Below, piece after piece: positions 28,884-37,765 of a stretch of DNA of 38,963 nucleotides. Position numbers and translations under genes: made by a program. The notes under the pieces were generated by a model. It made no database searches. It worked only from the letters and a program-made list of their open reading frames with translations, and was not told the DNA's origin. Every line of letters starts with the position of its first letter. The first letter of the stretch is position 1. The stretch spans positions 1 through 38,963 of the forward strand of contig JAISEQ010000020.1 in assembly GCA_031264045.1 (NCBI GenBank). Direction: 5' to 3'. This stretch comes from Deltaproteobacteria bacterium (GTDB lineage: Bacteria; Desulfobacterota; Desulfarculia; Adiutricales; Adiutricaceae).

Positions 28884-30095
28884 ATCCGCGCGGTTTCCCG
28901 GCCGCGCCGCCCGGCCTGCGGCCGGTTCAGCCCATCGGCATCCTGCTCTCACGGAAGCGCTCCCGAACGGTCCCGGTCCCGACGTCCGCGGGGCGGCGGC
29001 ATGCCCTTCATCCCCCGGATGCGCGTCCCTGACGGAACAGAAATTCCGTTTCGCCGAAAAGAGCCCCGCCGTTCCGCGGAATTCTGGATGCGGGAAGAGG
29101 CGGAAAAGACGGAGAAAACAAATCTGCAGACTTCTGAATATTGAAATTCAATTTATTGAAAATCAATTTTCTGACACCCGCTCGCTTCCGATGTCATAAC
29201 ATGTTGCGACAGATCAAGCATCTGTTCACATTGGGGCTTGGGAAAACCGCCTGGAGATCCGAAACTACGGAGCGAGGGAAATCGGCGGGGATTATGAGAC
29301 ATGAGAGACATGATTTGGCACATGGTGTCAGTTATGGAAGGAAGGCCATGTTCGGGTCTGGCTGCATTGAGGGTGAACCGCCAGAGGCAAATCATCCATC
29401 CGCGAACTGATACTTGATAAATTTATTCGCTATAAGCACTAAGCAATATCATAATCATAAATATGTTCTATCTAAAAATATATAAATTTTTTTGGAATAT
29501 CAAAATTTTTACACTCTTTCTTCACTTCTCGTTTTAGTTCACAGTGAGAGTTGGCTGCAAGCAGAGAAATTACATGATGATTTTCACTGGATTGCCCCTC
29601 AGACAGGTTAATGCTGACATGACATACTGAGGCAGTTGTATGTCCCGTGGTTGGAAATAATTATCCGATCGTGCAGATGTCGATGCAAGCGACATGGCCG
29701 ACATGAAATCCCGTGTCAGCAAAGGCAATCCATCGGAAAACCTGGAAACCAGGATGACAGGTACAGAAAAAGCAACACGGGGGAGAGTTGCATGCCGTAA
29801 CTTTTCCTCACGTCGCAGGCGACAGAAGCGGAAAAGGCCGTTCAGAAACGTATCAGGACGGCCAAACGGAATTCTTACAGTATATCGGACACGGGCCTTC
29901 CCCTCTGAGCGGGCTGGCACGGCCCCGAACCTGCTGATGTTCGGAAACGCCGACAAATTGGCTGGCAGCCAGACATCGGCAAAACAGCTTAAAATTCATA
30001 CGGCAAATCGTGGCACATCCAAAGCGAATTGGATTAGCCAATTCAATTATCCAATTACAATCTCTCTTCAACAGGGTAAAATTAGGCTCATAATT

Positions 30096-30176
30096 ATGAT
30101 ATCGAATAAGCCGGAAAAGCGGGTTATAGCCGGACCGAACGGTTCAGGGAAAAGCGCACTCACGTCAGCATTTTGA
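30096..30176 (+). pseudogene. Isolated P-loop (Walker A) remnant, zeta-toxin/AAA-like
   Basis: MISNKPEKRVIAGPNGSGKSALTSAF* contains the GPNGSGKS Walker A but terminates at once. Confidence 0.5.
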
Positions 30177-30312
30177 AATGACAAGGACGGAAGCGAGGAA
30201 GAAAGCGAGGACTAAAGGAAGCATGATAAGGAAGGAAAGAAGCGGGGACGGATGAAGCAGCTGGGGTCAGGGCGGACCGGGCGGGGGGGGGATCCGGAAC
30301 GTGCGCGGCGTC

Positions 30313-30783
30313 TCAGGCGGTGCCGTCCTTGGCGCATTTCCGGCAGACCCCGCGCACCTCGACCGTGCCGTCCTTTATCTCGAAGCCCAGTGCCCCCAGA
30401 CGGGTGAAGATGCTCGTGTAGAGGCCCTCGTCGTTAATCTCCGTGGTGGTCTGGCATCCGGGACAGACGACTATCAGCGGGTTGTGGGCCACCATGTGCC
30501 CGTCCGAGCACGCCACGAAGGCGTTCAGGGCGTTCACGCGGTGGACCAGGCCGTTGTGGAGGAAGAACTCGAGGATCCTGTAGACCGTGGCGGGGGTGAG
30601 CCTGTGGCCGCGCTCCCGGAGGGTGTCGATGAGGTCGTAGGCCTTGACCGGGCCCGAGGAGGCGATGAGCGTCTCCAGGACCAGGCGCCTCAGCTGGGTG
30701 AGCTGGGTGCCCTGGGCGGCGCAGTAGCTCTCGGCCTCGTCCAGGAGGCGCTTTACCTTGTCGTCATGCGTCTCTGCGTCCAT
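30313..30783 (-). CDS. zur: Fur-family regulator, Zur-like
   Basis: From MDAETHDDKVKRLLDEAESYCAAQGTQLTQLRRLVLETLIASSGPVKAYDLIDTLRERGHRLTPATVYRILEFFLHNGLVHRVNALNAFVACSDG...CPGC...CRKC. Two CxxC motifs; adjacent to a zinc-transport-type operon. Confidence 0.85.
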   Translation of the reverse strand: MDAETHDDKVKRLLDEAESYCAAQGTQLTQLRRLVLETLIASSGPVKAYDLIDTLRERGHRLTPATVYRILEFFLHNGLVHRVNALNAFVACSDGHMVAHNPLIVVCPGCQTTTEINDEGLYTSIFTRLGALGFEIKDGTVEVRGVCRKCAKDGTA

Positions 30784-30811
30784 TTTCCACCGGGTGAAGG
30801 GAGCGCCGGGG

Positions 30812-31351
30812 TCAGCCGTCCTCCCGGTAGGGCTCCACCCTGTCCGCCGGGAGGGTGTAGCCCGCATCCCCGAGCTCGGTCGTGAACCTCTCCGCCCTTA
30901 TTGTACCATAAACCCATATGACGTCCATAACGGCCACCCCCGCCACCGGCTTCTCGCTCTTCACGAAGACTATCTGGTTGGGGGGCGGCGGGGGGACGTG
31001 TATGCAGGCCCCGAAGTACGGCACCAGGAAAAACTCGGTCAGTTCCGCGCCGTCCATGTCCAGGGGCACCACGAAGCCGGGAATCTTGATGGCCGTCCCG
31101 CCCATCCGGGGATTTATGGGGGCCTGGGTCCAGCGCTCCATGAACTGCCTCACCGCTTCCTGGGCCCTCGGGTCGTCGTCGCGCATCTTGTCTATGCCCA
31201 GCTCCTGGAAGATCTTTGCCGGATCCCAGGACGGGTCCACCAGCTCCTCCCAGATGAGCCAGCCGTTCTCCCTGTAGGTCACCGCCTGCGCCGAGGCGGC
31301 GGCGAGCGCCAGAAGCAGGGCGAGGGATATGAGCGCGAGCGTTTTCCGCAT
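30812..31351 (-). CDS. DUF3299 family exported protein
   Basis: 179 aa, signal peptide MRKTLALISLALLLALAAASAQA, then GGTAIKIPGFVVPLDMDGAELTEFFLVPYFGACIHVPPPPPNQIVFVK. Confidence 0.9.
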   Translation of the reverse strand: MRKTLALISLALLLALAAASAQAVTYRENGWLIWEELVDPSWDPAKIFQELGIDKMRDDDPRAQEAVRQFMERWTQAPINPRMGGTAIKIPGFVVPLDMDGAELTEFFLVPYFGACIHVPPPPPNQIVFVKSEKPVAGVAVMDVIWVYGTIRAERFTTELGDAGYTLPADRVEPYREDG

Positions 31352-31381
31352 GTTGTCCTCACAGTCCCCGGATGGCGGCCT

Positions 31382-32650
31382 TCAGCCGGCCGGGGTGAGC
31401 CCGTCCGAGAGGCTCAGGAAATAGGCCCTCACGGCGGGAATCAGGCTCGTGAGAATGCCCAGGACCAGGATCCCCCCCATGACGAGCCACTCCCTGGGGG
31501 TGGGGAAGCCCGCCTCGAAGGCCAGGCCGAAGCGGTCCAGGAGCCAGGGGGCCATCGCCGCAGTGGCCAGGGTCAGGGCGGCGGTGCCGGAAACTATCCC
31601 CGCGAGCGTGAGCATCAGGCCCTCCAGCGACAGGAGAGCCGTGACGTCCAGAGGCCCCGCGCCGGCCGAGCGTAGCACCGCCAGCTCGCGGCGCCTCTCG
31701 CCCAGGCCGGCGAGCACGGTGGAGCAGAGCCCCGCCAGACCCGTGAAGGTGACCAGGAGCGACACCGCCACGAGCGCCTTCTCCCAGCCGCCGAGAAGCC
31801 CCCAGAGCTGATCCAGCGCCACCCCCGGCATGACGGCGGTCACCGCCTCCCCGCGGTATTCCTGCAGATCCCTCTGGACGCCGAAGACCGAGCGGCGGTT
31901 CTTCAGGCCCACCAGCACGGCCGTGACCGTCTTGGGTGTCAGATCGAAGTGCCTGGCCTGCGCGGCCGTGACGTTCAGCCCCCGTATCGGGGCCCCGCCC
32001 TGCCAGTCTATGTGGATGGCCTCCATGGACTCCAGGCTTATGTAGAGAGAGCGGTCGACGGGCGACCCCGTGGGCGCGAGGATCCCCGTCACGGTGAAGG
32101 GCTTGTCGTCGTGGAGCCTCGCGTGCGGCCCTCCCCCGTGGGCCACCACGATCTCTTCCCCCTCGCTGTACCCGAGCCTCGACGCCACCTCGGAGCCCAG
32201 AACGGCCTCGAAGACGTCCCCGAAGGCCTTTCCCGACCGGAACGCGAGCTCCCTCCCGCCCCTGTACCGGAACCTGGAGAAGAACTCGGCGCTCGTCCCC
32301 ACCACCGGGTACCCCCTGTGGCTGTCACCCATGCTCAGGGGCACCGTCCACGCGACCTCCGGCCGGGAGGCCAGCATGACGGCGGTGTCCCAGCCGATGT
32401 TGTTGGACGCCCCGCCCATGTGGAAGACGGCGTACAGAATCAGCTGCACGGGCCCTCCCCTGGCCCCCACCACCAGGTCGGTCCCCGACACCGCCCCGGT
32501 GAAGCCCAGCCGCACCTGGCTCCTCACCCTCTCGATCCCAACCAGGAGAGCCGTGGACAGGCTCACCGAGAGCATCACCAGGACCAGCGTGAAGCGGCGG
32601 TTCCATGCGCTCCGCGCGGCCAGAAGCATCAGCGTCTTGAACCTCTGCAT
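31382..32650 (-). CDS. FtsX-like ABC transporter permease (MacB/LolC-like)
   Basis: 422 aa, MQRFKTLMLLAARSAWNRRFTLVLVMLSVSLSTALLVGIERVRS..., C-terminal multi-TM region, SD GAGGTGAT. Confidence 0.92.
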   Translation of the reverse strand: MQRFKTLMLLAARSAWNRRFTLVLVMLSVSLSTALLVGIERVRSQVRLGFTGAVSGTDLVVGARGGPVQLILYAVFHMGGASNNIGWDTAVMLASRPEVAWTVPLSMGDSHRGYPVVGTSAEFFSRFRYRGGRELAFRSGKAFGDVFEAVLGSEVASRLGYSEGEEIVVAHGGGPHARLHDDKPFTVTGILAPTGSPVDRSLYISLESMEAIHIDWQGGAPIRGLNVTAAQARHFDLTPKTVTAVLVGLKNRRSVFGVQRDLQEYRGEAVTAVMPGVALDQLWGLLGGWEKALVAVSLLVTFTGLAGLCSTVLAGLGERRRELAVLRSAGAGPLDVTALLSLEGLMLTLAGIVSGTAALTLATAAMAPWLLDRFGLAFEAGFPTPREWLVMGGILVLGILTSLIPAVRAYFLSLSDGLTPAG

Positions 32651-33015
32651 AGATCACCTCGCCCCCGGCGGCCGGAGGCCCGAGCTCCCGGGCCGGGACT
32701 GCCTCCCCCAGTCCGGGAGCGGGGGAGCGGCCGCGGCCGGGCGTCCTGGGGCGAAACCTCCGGGGCCCGCGGCCCCGGCCGGCGGTGACCGGGGTGCCCG
32801 GGGAGAGCGCCCGGCCGGTGCCCGCTTCCCGTTTTCCGCCGCAGGCACGGCAGCTCTTCCGCGGGGGCGGCGGGCCGGGCGGCCGCCGCCGGGACAAGTT
32901 AGACCCCCCGGGCCAGCCAGGACGAGTCCGGCGCCCCGCCCGTCAGGGACAGGCTGGTTATGGGCTGGACGTTCCGGATGGAGAGACGCCCTGCGGCGTG
33001 GCACCGGGGGGGCCC

Positions 33016-33044
33016 GGCGCATGCGGCCGTCGGCCGCATGCGCC
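33016..33044. repeat. Perfect 29-nt palindrome (14-bp arms) between ATPase and permease genes
   Basis: GGCGCATGCGGCCG-T-CGGCCGCATGCGCC. Confidence 0.9.
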
Positions 33045-33072
33045 GCATCCCGTAAAGATCCTCTTCCGCGGC

Positions 33073-33984
33073 TCACCCGCCGGCGGGGGGGGCCGGGGCG
33101 CCGAGCTCGAGCCTGCGCCCGAACTCCGAGGCGAGGGACCCGTCGTGCGAGACGAACATCAGGCTTGATCCGGCCCTTTCGCACTCGCGCATGAGAAGCC
33201 TCACGAACGCGAGCCCCGTCTCCTCGTCGAGGGCCGAGGTGGGCTCGTCCGCAATCAGCAGGGGCGGGGTCCCGATGAGCGCCCTGGCCGCCGCCACCCT
33301 CTGCTGCTGGCCCACGGAGAGCCTCGCGGCCACCCTCCCGTGGAGGCCGGGGGGAATCCCCAGCCTCTCCAGAAGCGTCCTGCCGGCAAGCGCGGGGGTG
33401 CCCCCCTGCCGGAGAGACCTCGTCCTCCTGGCCCTGGAGAACCCGCAGGGCAGGAGCACGTTCTCGATGGCAGTCAGGTAGGGCACCAGGTTGAACTGCT
33501 GGAAGACGTAGCCTATGTCGTCCCCGCGCAGACGGTCCCTGGCCGCCCCAGACATGCCCGCGAGCGATCTCCCCCCCACGCGGATCTCCCCAGCGTCAGG
33601 AAGCATGATTCCCGCGACCAGGCTGAGGAGCGTGCTCTTCCCGCACCCGCTGGGGCCAGACACGAAGAGCCTCTCGCCCCGCGAAAGCCTGAGCTCCAGC
33701 CCCTCGAAGACCTTCCCGCCCCCGGGCCAGGAGTAGCCGAGACCGGTGATCTCCACTGCGGCGGCCTCCGGCTCCCGGCGGCCGGCTCCTTCCCCGACCG
33801 CGCCGGGCCCGTCCGGGAGCTCCGCCGGTCCGGGGGGGACGCAGTCCCGCGCCCCTCCCGAGACTCCTCCGCCCGGGAGTGCGCCCCCGCCGGCCGCGGG
33901 CCCCGGATCCGGGACGTCCGGGCCGGTGCAGGGCGGGCGGGCCCCGCATGAAGCCGCCGGGGCGGCGGCGAAGTCCACTACCAT
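33073..33984 (-). CDS. ABC transporter ATP-binding protein (MacB/LolD-like)
   Basis: Walker A GPSGCGKST, signature LSVGQQQRVAAARAL, Walker B LLIADEPTSALDE. ATG at 33984 overlaps the upstream stop (ATGGTAG). Confidence 0.9.
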   Translation of the reverse strand: MVVDFAAAPAASCGARPPCTGPDVPDPGPAAGGGALPGGGVSGGARDCVPPGPAELPDGPGAVGEGAGRREPEAAAVEITGLGYSWPGGGKVFEGLELRLSRGERLFVSGPSGCGKSTLLSLVAGIMLPDAGEIRVGGRSLAGMSGAARDRLRGDDIGYVFQQFNLVPYLTAIENVLLPCGFSRARRTRSLRQGGTPALAGRTLLERLGIPPGLHGRVAARLSVGQQQRVAAARALIGTPPLLIADEPTSALDEETGLAFVRLLMRECERAGSSLMFVSHDGSLASEFGRRLELGAPAPPAGG

Positions 33985-34583
33985 GCCACGGAGGGGCTCG
34001 CGGGGCTGAGTTCCGCTCCCTTCTGTCCCTTGGGCGATACCAGCTGGACGTCCAGGTCCTGAAGGGCGGGGAAGGCCCCGAAAAGCCCCGAGGCGTCCAG
34101 GGAGCCGTCGCCGGATACCTCGGAGCATACGAACTCGAACTCGGCCTCCATGTCGGAGTGCCCCTCACCGTCCTCGTGGCCGTGACCGGCCTCCTCGCCG
34201 TGATCATGGCCCTCGCCCTCGGGGGCATGGGGGTGGCCGAGGACGTCCTCGGGTATGTTCTCGCCTTCAACGGTGACCTTGGATGAGGTGCATCCCCAGG
34301 CGGCCGGGAACGCGAAGAGTTTTCCGGCGGCGTTGAGCTTCTCCACCAGGACCTTCATCTCGGCCGTCTGCTCGGGGGTGCTGGGGGCATGCTCGAAGCT
34401 TATGAAGCTCGCGAGGGGCCCGTCCAGGTCTATGTCTATGGAGGACGACTCCACGGTGACGTTCATGGAAGCGTTGCCGTGGACGTGGGCCGCATGGGTC
34501 TCCCCCTGGGCGAGCAGGGTCGCGGGGGCGAGCAACGCCAGCACCGGAACCAGTGCCGCGAGTGTCAAAACTTTCCTTTTCAT
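33978..34583 (-). CDS. zrgA: DUF2796 (ZrgA-like) periplasmic zinc-binding protein
   Basis: 201 aa, SD AGGAG; signal peptide MKRKVLTLAALVPVLALLAPATLLAQ; ETHAAHVHGNASMNVTVESSSIDIDLDGPLASFISFEHAP; His-rich loop HPHAPEGEGHDHGEEAGHGHEDGEGHSD. Confidence 0.85.
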   Translation of the reverse strand: MKRKVLTLAALVPVLALLAPATLLAQGETHAAHVHGNASMNVTVESSSIDIDLDGPLASFISFEHAPSTPEQTAEMKVLVEKLNAAGKLFAFPAAWGCTSSKVTVEGENIPEDVLGHPHAPEGEGHDHGEEAGHGHEDGEGHSDMEAEFEFVCSEVSGDGSLDASGLFGAFPALQDLDVQLVSPKGQKGAELSPASPSVAW

Positions 34584-34767
34584 CTTGAAGCTCCTGAGGA
34601 AACGCGGAGGGCGCCGCGACTGCGGCGGCCAGAACCCCGCTGGGTCTGCGTGGCGGGAGGGGGCCGGGGGACCGGAAGGAGAGGCGCGGGTCCGGCCTGG
34701 CGGCGCCCGCCCGGGACACCGGGGAGAGGGGCCCGCGAGGGCTCCGCTATGAAATATTATCCGGTGA

Positions 34768-34805
34768 CAATATGATATAATATTGCTTCTGTTCGGCCCT
34801 GTCAA
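34768..34805 (-). promoter_or_regulatory. Promoter and Zur-like operator upstream of the zinc operon
   Basis: Minus strand TTGACA (34805-34800)-N17-TATTAT (34782-34777); near-palindrome CAATATGATATAATATTG (34768-34785, 16 of 18 positions symmetric) overlaps the -10. Confidence 0.75.
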
Positions 34806-35143
34806 GCGAAAGATGGCCCCGGCGGCCGCCCCGGAAGGAAGACGGGGGAGCGGAGCCCTCCGTCCGGACCCGACGGCGCCGTGCCCGTCCCTGCCCCGCA
34901 CTCCCGCAGGCATAGGCATCGGGTAACGGGACCGTACCGGGAGACTCGGCGAGACGCGGAGAAGCCCGAAGGCCGCCGGACCGGAGGACATGGAGGCTGA
35001 AGGCCATGAGGCCAGAAACCCGCCGGACAGGAGGACCGGATCCCGAAAACCCGGACAGTCCGGAAGGCAGACGGCGCCCGGCGGCTCACCCGCGGCGGGA
35101 ACCAGGCCGCGTCGCCCGTGAAAGGCGGAAAGGCGCGGCATTT

Positions 35144-35175
35144 AAAAAAGCCCGGGCGACAGCTCCCGGGCTTTT
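35144..35175 (-). terminator. Intrinsic terminator (minus strand, possibly bidirectional)
   Basis: Minus strand GCCCGGG-agctgtcg-CCCGGGC-TTTTTT; the plus strand has TTTT. Confidence 0.8.
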
Positions 35176-35516
35176 ACGGTGCCGACAGGCGGCAACGCCC
35201 CGCCTGCCGGTTCGCTCGTCATGAGGCGCATCGCTAAAGCGGTATAAATGTCCCTCCTTTCGGTCTCGGTAGAGACGCCACTCCTCCACGCATATCATAT
35301 GGTGCGTCTCAAGGATGCCGCAGCCTTCTGCCCCCGCCTGCGCAGGACGGGGGACGGGGACCGCGGGGATCTATGTCATGGCCCTGGGGCCGTGAATCGC
35401 CGGGAACCGGCCTCCCCGTCAGCGGCGCACCGGGCGGATGAAGGGACCCGCGGGTAGCGCTCCCGGGGGCCCCTTCGGGAGCCGGAGTTCCTTGTTTTGG
35501 GGAGGTCATCAAATGC
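35144..35516 (-). ncRNA. Candidate structured ~370-nt transcript from the second Zur-like promoter to the terminator
   Basis: Canonical promoter at one end, U-tract terminator at the other, at least four internal hairpins, and no ORF with convincing SD and composition. Confidence 0.4.
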
Positions 35517-35551
35517 AATGATATATTATTGCATATACCTACCCCTGTCAA
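35513..35551 (-). promoter_or_regulatory. Second promoter and Zur-like operator
   Basis: Minus strand TTGACA (35551-35546)-N17-TAATAT (35528-35523); near-palindrome ATGCAATGATATATTATTGCAT (35513-35534, 20 of 22 positions symmetric) overlaps the -10. Confidence 0.7.
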
Positions 35552-36015
35552 CCCCCCCCCATGCCCGGCATGGGCCGCATTCGGGTTTTTCCGGGCTAAT
35601 TCCTTGATATTGAGTGTTAAAAAAAAATCTGCTGAAAACGGGGCCCTGCCGTGAAAGACCCCCGCAGGAGCCCGGAACGCCTACTCCCGCAGGCCGCTCG
35701 GGCAGTCCGGCGTCCGCCAGGCATTCCGGGGAGCTCGCGGGCATGAAGGCGCCTCCGCGCCCCTCCCGGCTCTCCCGACCCGTTCCGGCCCGCCTCTCGG
35801 AGCGCGGCTTTGCCGCCGCTGCGCGGGACGCTATCCGCAGGCGCGCGACGGCCGGGGCTTTTCCGGGCACTTCACGAAACCGTCCGGTCCCTCCGGGGGC
35901 ATTCCGGGATCTCCCGGCCCTTCCGGGCTCCCCCGCCCGCCATGCCCCCCCATGCCGATGCCGTCCAGCTCACCTCCCGCTTGGCCCGGGACCCGCCCCA
36001 GGCTCCGGTCCAGCG

Positions 36016-37464
36016 TCATGGCAGGCCCCGCCACCACGGGCGGTAGAGGGCATGGACGTCGTCCAGCATGACCGTCTCCCCTATGAGCGGCGTCACGAGC
36101 CTCACACCGCCCGCCCTCCCGGAGGCGAGAAGCGCCCTCTCCAGGGGCTCGTCCCATGGGTGCGCCGCTATCGAGAAGCGCCCCACGTGGACGGGCATGT
36201 ACCTCCCGAGCCCCAGATCCCCGGCCGCCAGCACGGCCTCCTCCGGGGTCATGTGGATCTGCGGCCAGGCGGCGTCGTACTGCCCCGAGTCCAGCATGCC
36301 CAGATCGAAGGGCCCCAGCCTCCGGGCTATCTCCCCGAAGTGAGGCCCGTATCCGGAGTCCCCGCTGAAGAATACGCTCCTCCCCCCGCCCGACACGACG
36401 AATCCCGTCCACAGGGCCCTGTCGAAGCGGACCCCCCTGTTGGACCCGTGCCTGGAGGGCACGAGGGTCACCCTTATCCCCCCGAGATCGAAGGAGTCCC
36501 ACCAGGACCCCTCAAGGATCCTCCCTCCGTCCCAGCCCCAGCGCTCCAGGTGCGCCCCGGTCCCGAGCCCGCAGACGGCGGCGCGGGTCCTGTCCCTAAG
36601 GGCAACGGCCGCCTCCTGGTCCAGGTGGTCGAAGTGGTCGTGGCTGATCAGGAGCGCGTCCGCATCCGGGAAGTCCGGGGCGGAGTACACCTCAGTTCCC
36701 GGAAACGAGCCGTTCACGTATTTCAACGGGGAGGCGTAGCGGCCCAGCACCGGATCCGCCACGACCGTCATGCCGCCCAGCCTCATCACGAAGGACGAGT
36801 GCCCCAGCCACACGAGGCTCCCCTCGGGGAGGCTTTTCAGGTCGCTCTTCCGGGACGGGAGCGGCACTGCCGGGACCTTGCGGGGAGAGGGCTCCAGCGC
36901 CCTGGCGAGCATGTCCGCCAATCCCGTCCCCTCCGCCCTTCTGGACGTGGGCACCTCGTTCCGGAAGGCCCCGCCGACGTACTGGGGCGAAGCTTCGACC
37001 CTCCCGAGCCTCTCACCGCCGGGGAGCGCCCCGAACCTCGGAAGCGACAGGAAGGCCGCGGCCGCGAACGCCAGCGTCACGGCCGGGAGCGCCAGGCCCA
37101 GGAGGCTTATCCACACCATGAGCCTCACGAAGCCCTTCGCCCTGGCGGGCGGGACTGAAGCGCCAACCTCCGCCGCGGCCGTGCCGCCCCCGTCCGGGGA
37201 AGACCGGCCGCCGATGCCGGACCGCCCGGGTTCTCCCCCGGCGGCCGGATCGGGGGCAACCCCGCAGGCAAGCCCTGACCCCTTCTCCTGGGCAGTTTCC
37301 CCGGCCCTGCGGACGCGGCGGGCTTCCGCGGCCGGCGCGCCGGATCCTGCCGAACCGGATGGACGGACGGATTCGGCCTCGGCCCCGTCCCCGCCGACGG
37401 GACCGCCCTCCCGGCCGACCTCGGCGGGTGCCCCGGTGACGCCGTCATCAGCCATGTCCCGCAA
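36016..37464 (-). CDS. MBL-fold metallo-hydrolase (NAPE-PLD/UlaG-like), N-terminal TM segment
   Basis: VWLGHSSFVMRLGGMTVVADPVLGRYASP...ALLISHDHFDHLDQEA...VTLVPSRHGSNRG...SVFFSGDSGYGPHF...YMPVHVGRFSIAAHPWDEP. Contains HDHFDHLD; TM segment LMVWISLLGLALPAVTLAFAAAAFL. Start assigned to TTG at 37464. Confidence 0.88.
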   Translation of the reverse strand: MRDMADDGVTGAPAEVGREGGPVGGDGAEAESVRPSGSAGSGAPAAEARRVRRAGETAQEKGSGLACGVAPDPAAGGEPGRSGIGGRSSPDGGGTAAAEVGASVPPARAKGFVRLMVWISLLGLALPAVTLAFAAAAFLSLPRFGALPGGERLGRVEASPQYVGGAFRNEVPTSRRAEGTGLADMLARALEPSPRKVPAVPLPSRKSDLKSLPEGSLVWLGHSSFVMRLGGMTVVADPVLGRYASPLKYVNGSFPGTEVYSAPDFPDADALLISHDHFDHLDQEAAVALRDRTRAAVCGLGTGAHLERWGWDGGRILEGSWWDSFDLGGIRVTLVPSRHGSNRGVRFDRALWTGFVVSGGGRSVFFSGDSGYGPHFGEIARRLGPFDLGMLDSGQYDAAWPQIHMTPEEAVLAAGDLGLGRYMPVHVGRFSIAAHPWDEPLERALLASGRAGGVRLVTPLIGETVMLDDVHALYRPWWRGLP

Positions 37465-37536
37465 GCCTTTCCGCCGGGCGCCGAGGCCCCGGCGAGCCCG
37501 GGACCGCAGGCCCGGGAAGCCGAACGAAAGAGTCCC

Positions 37537-37566
37537 ATCTTACAGAAGCCCCGCCCGCCAGATCAA
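37537..37566 (-). promoter_or_regulatory. Sigma70-like promoter for the MBL gene
   Basis: Minus strand TTGATC-N18-TAAGAT about 75 nt upstream of the start codon. Confidence 0.5.
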
Positions 37567-37715
37567 TCGGCCCGGCCTCCCCAGCCCGGGAGCGCCGGCA
37601 GTTCTTTTCCGGGAAAGACGGATTATCCATCGCGCAAGACCGGCCGCGCACGGCCCGTGCCCCCGCGCCGAACCCTCCAGCTCCGTATCCCGGCCGCCGC
37701 TCCCCCATTCCTCTC

Positions 37716-37765
37716 CCGTTCCGTTCCGTTCCGTTCCCTTCCCTTCCCTTCCCTTACCTTCCCTT
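37716..37765. repeat. Pentanucleotide microsatellite (CCGTT)4(CCCTT)4(ACCTT)(CCCTT)
   Basis: Ten consecutive pentamers read directly. Confidence 0.92.

Noticed and set aside
35144-35516. Cobalamin riboswitch, RNase P RNA, tmRNA or SRP RNA
   Set aside because: Looked for the conserved core motifs on both strands and did not see them; kept only as an unassigned candidate RNA.
35614-37158. 514-aa plus-strand ORF opposite the MBL hydrolase
   Set aside because: Antisense of a clear metallo-hydrolase; composition artefact.
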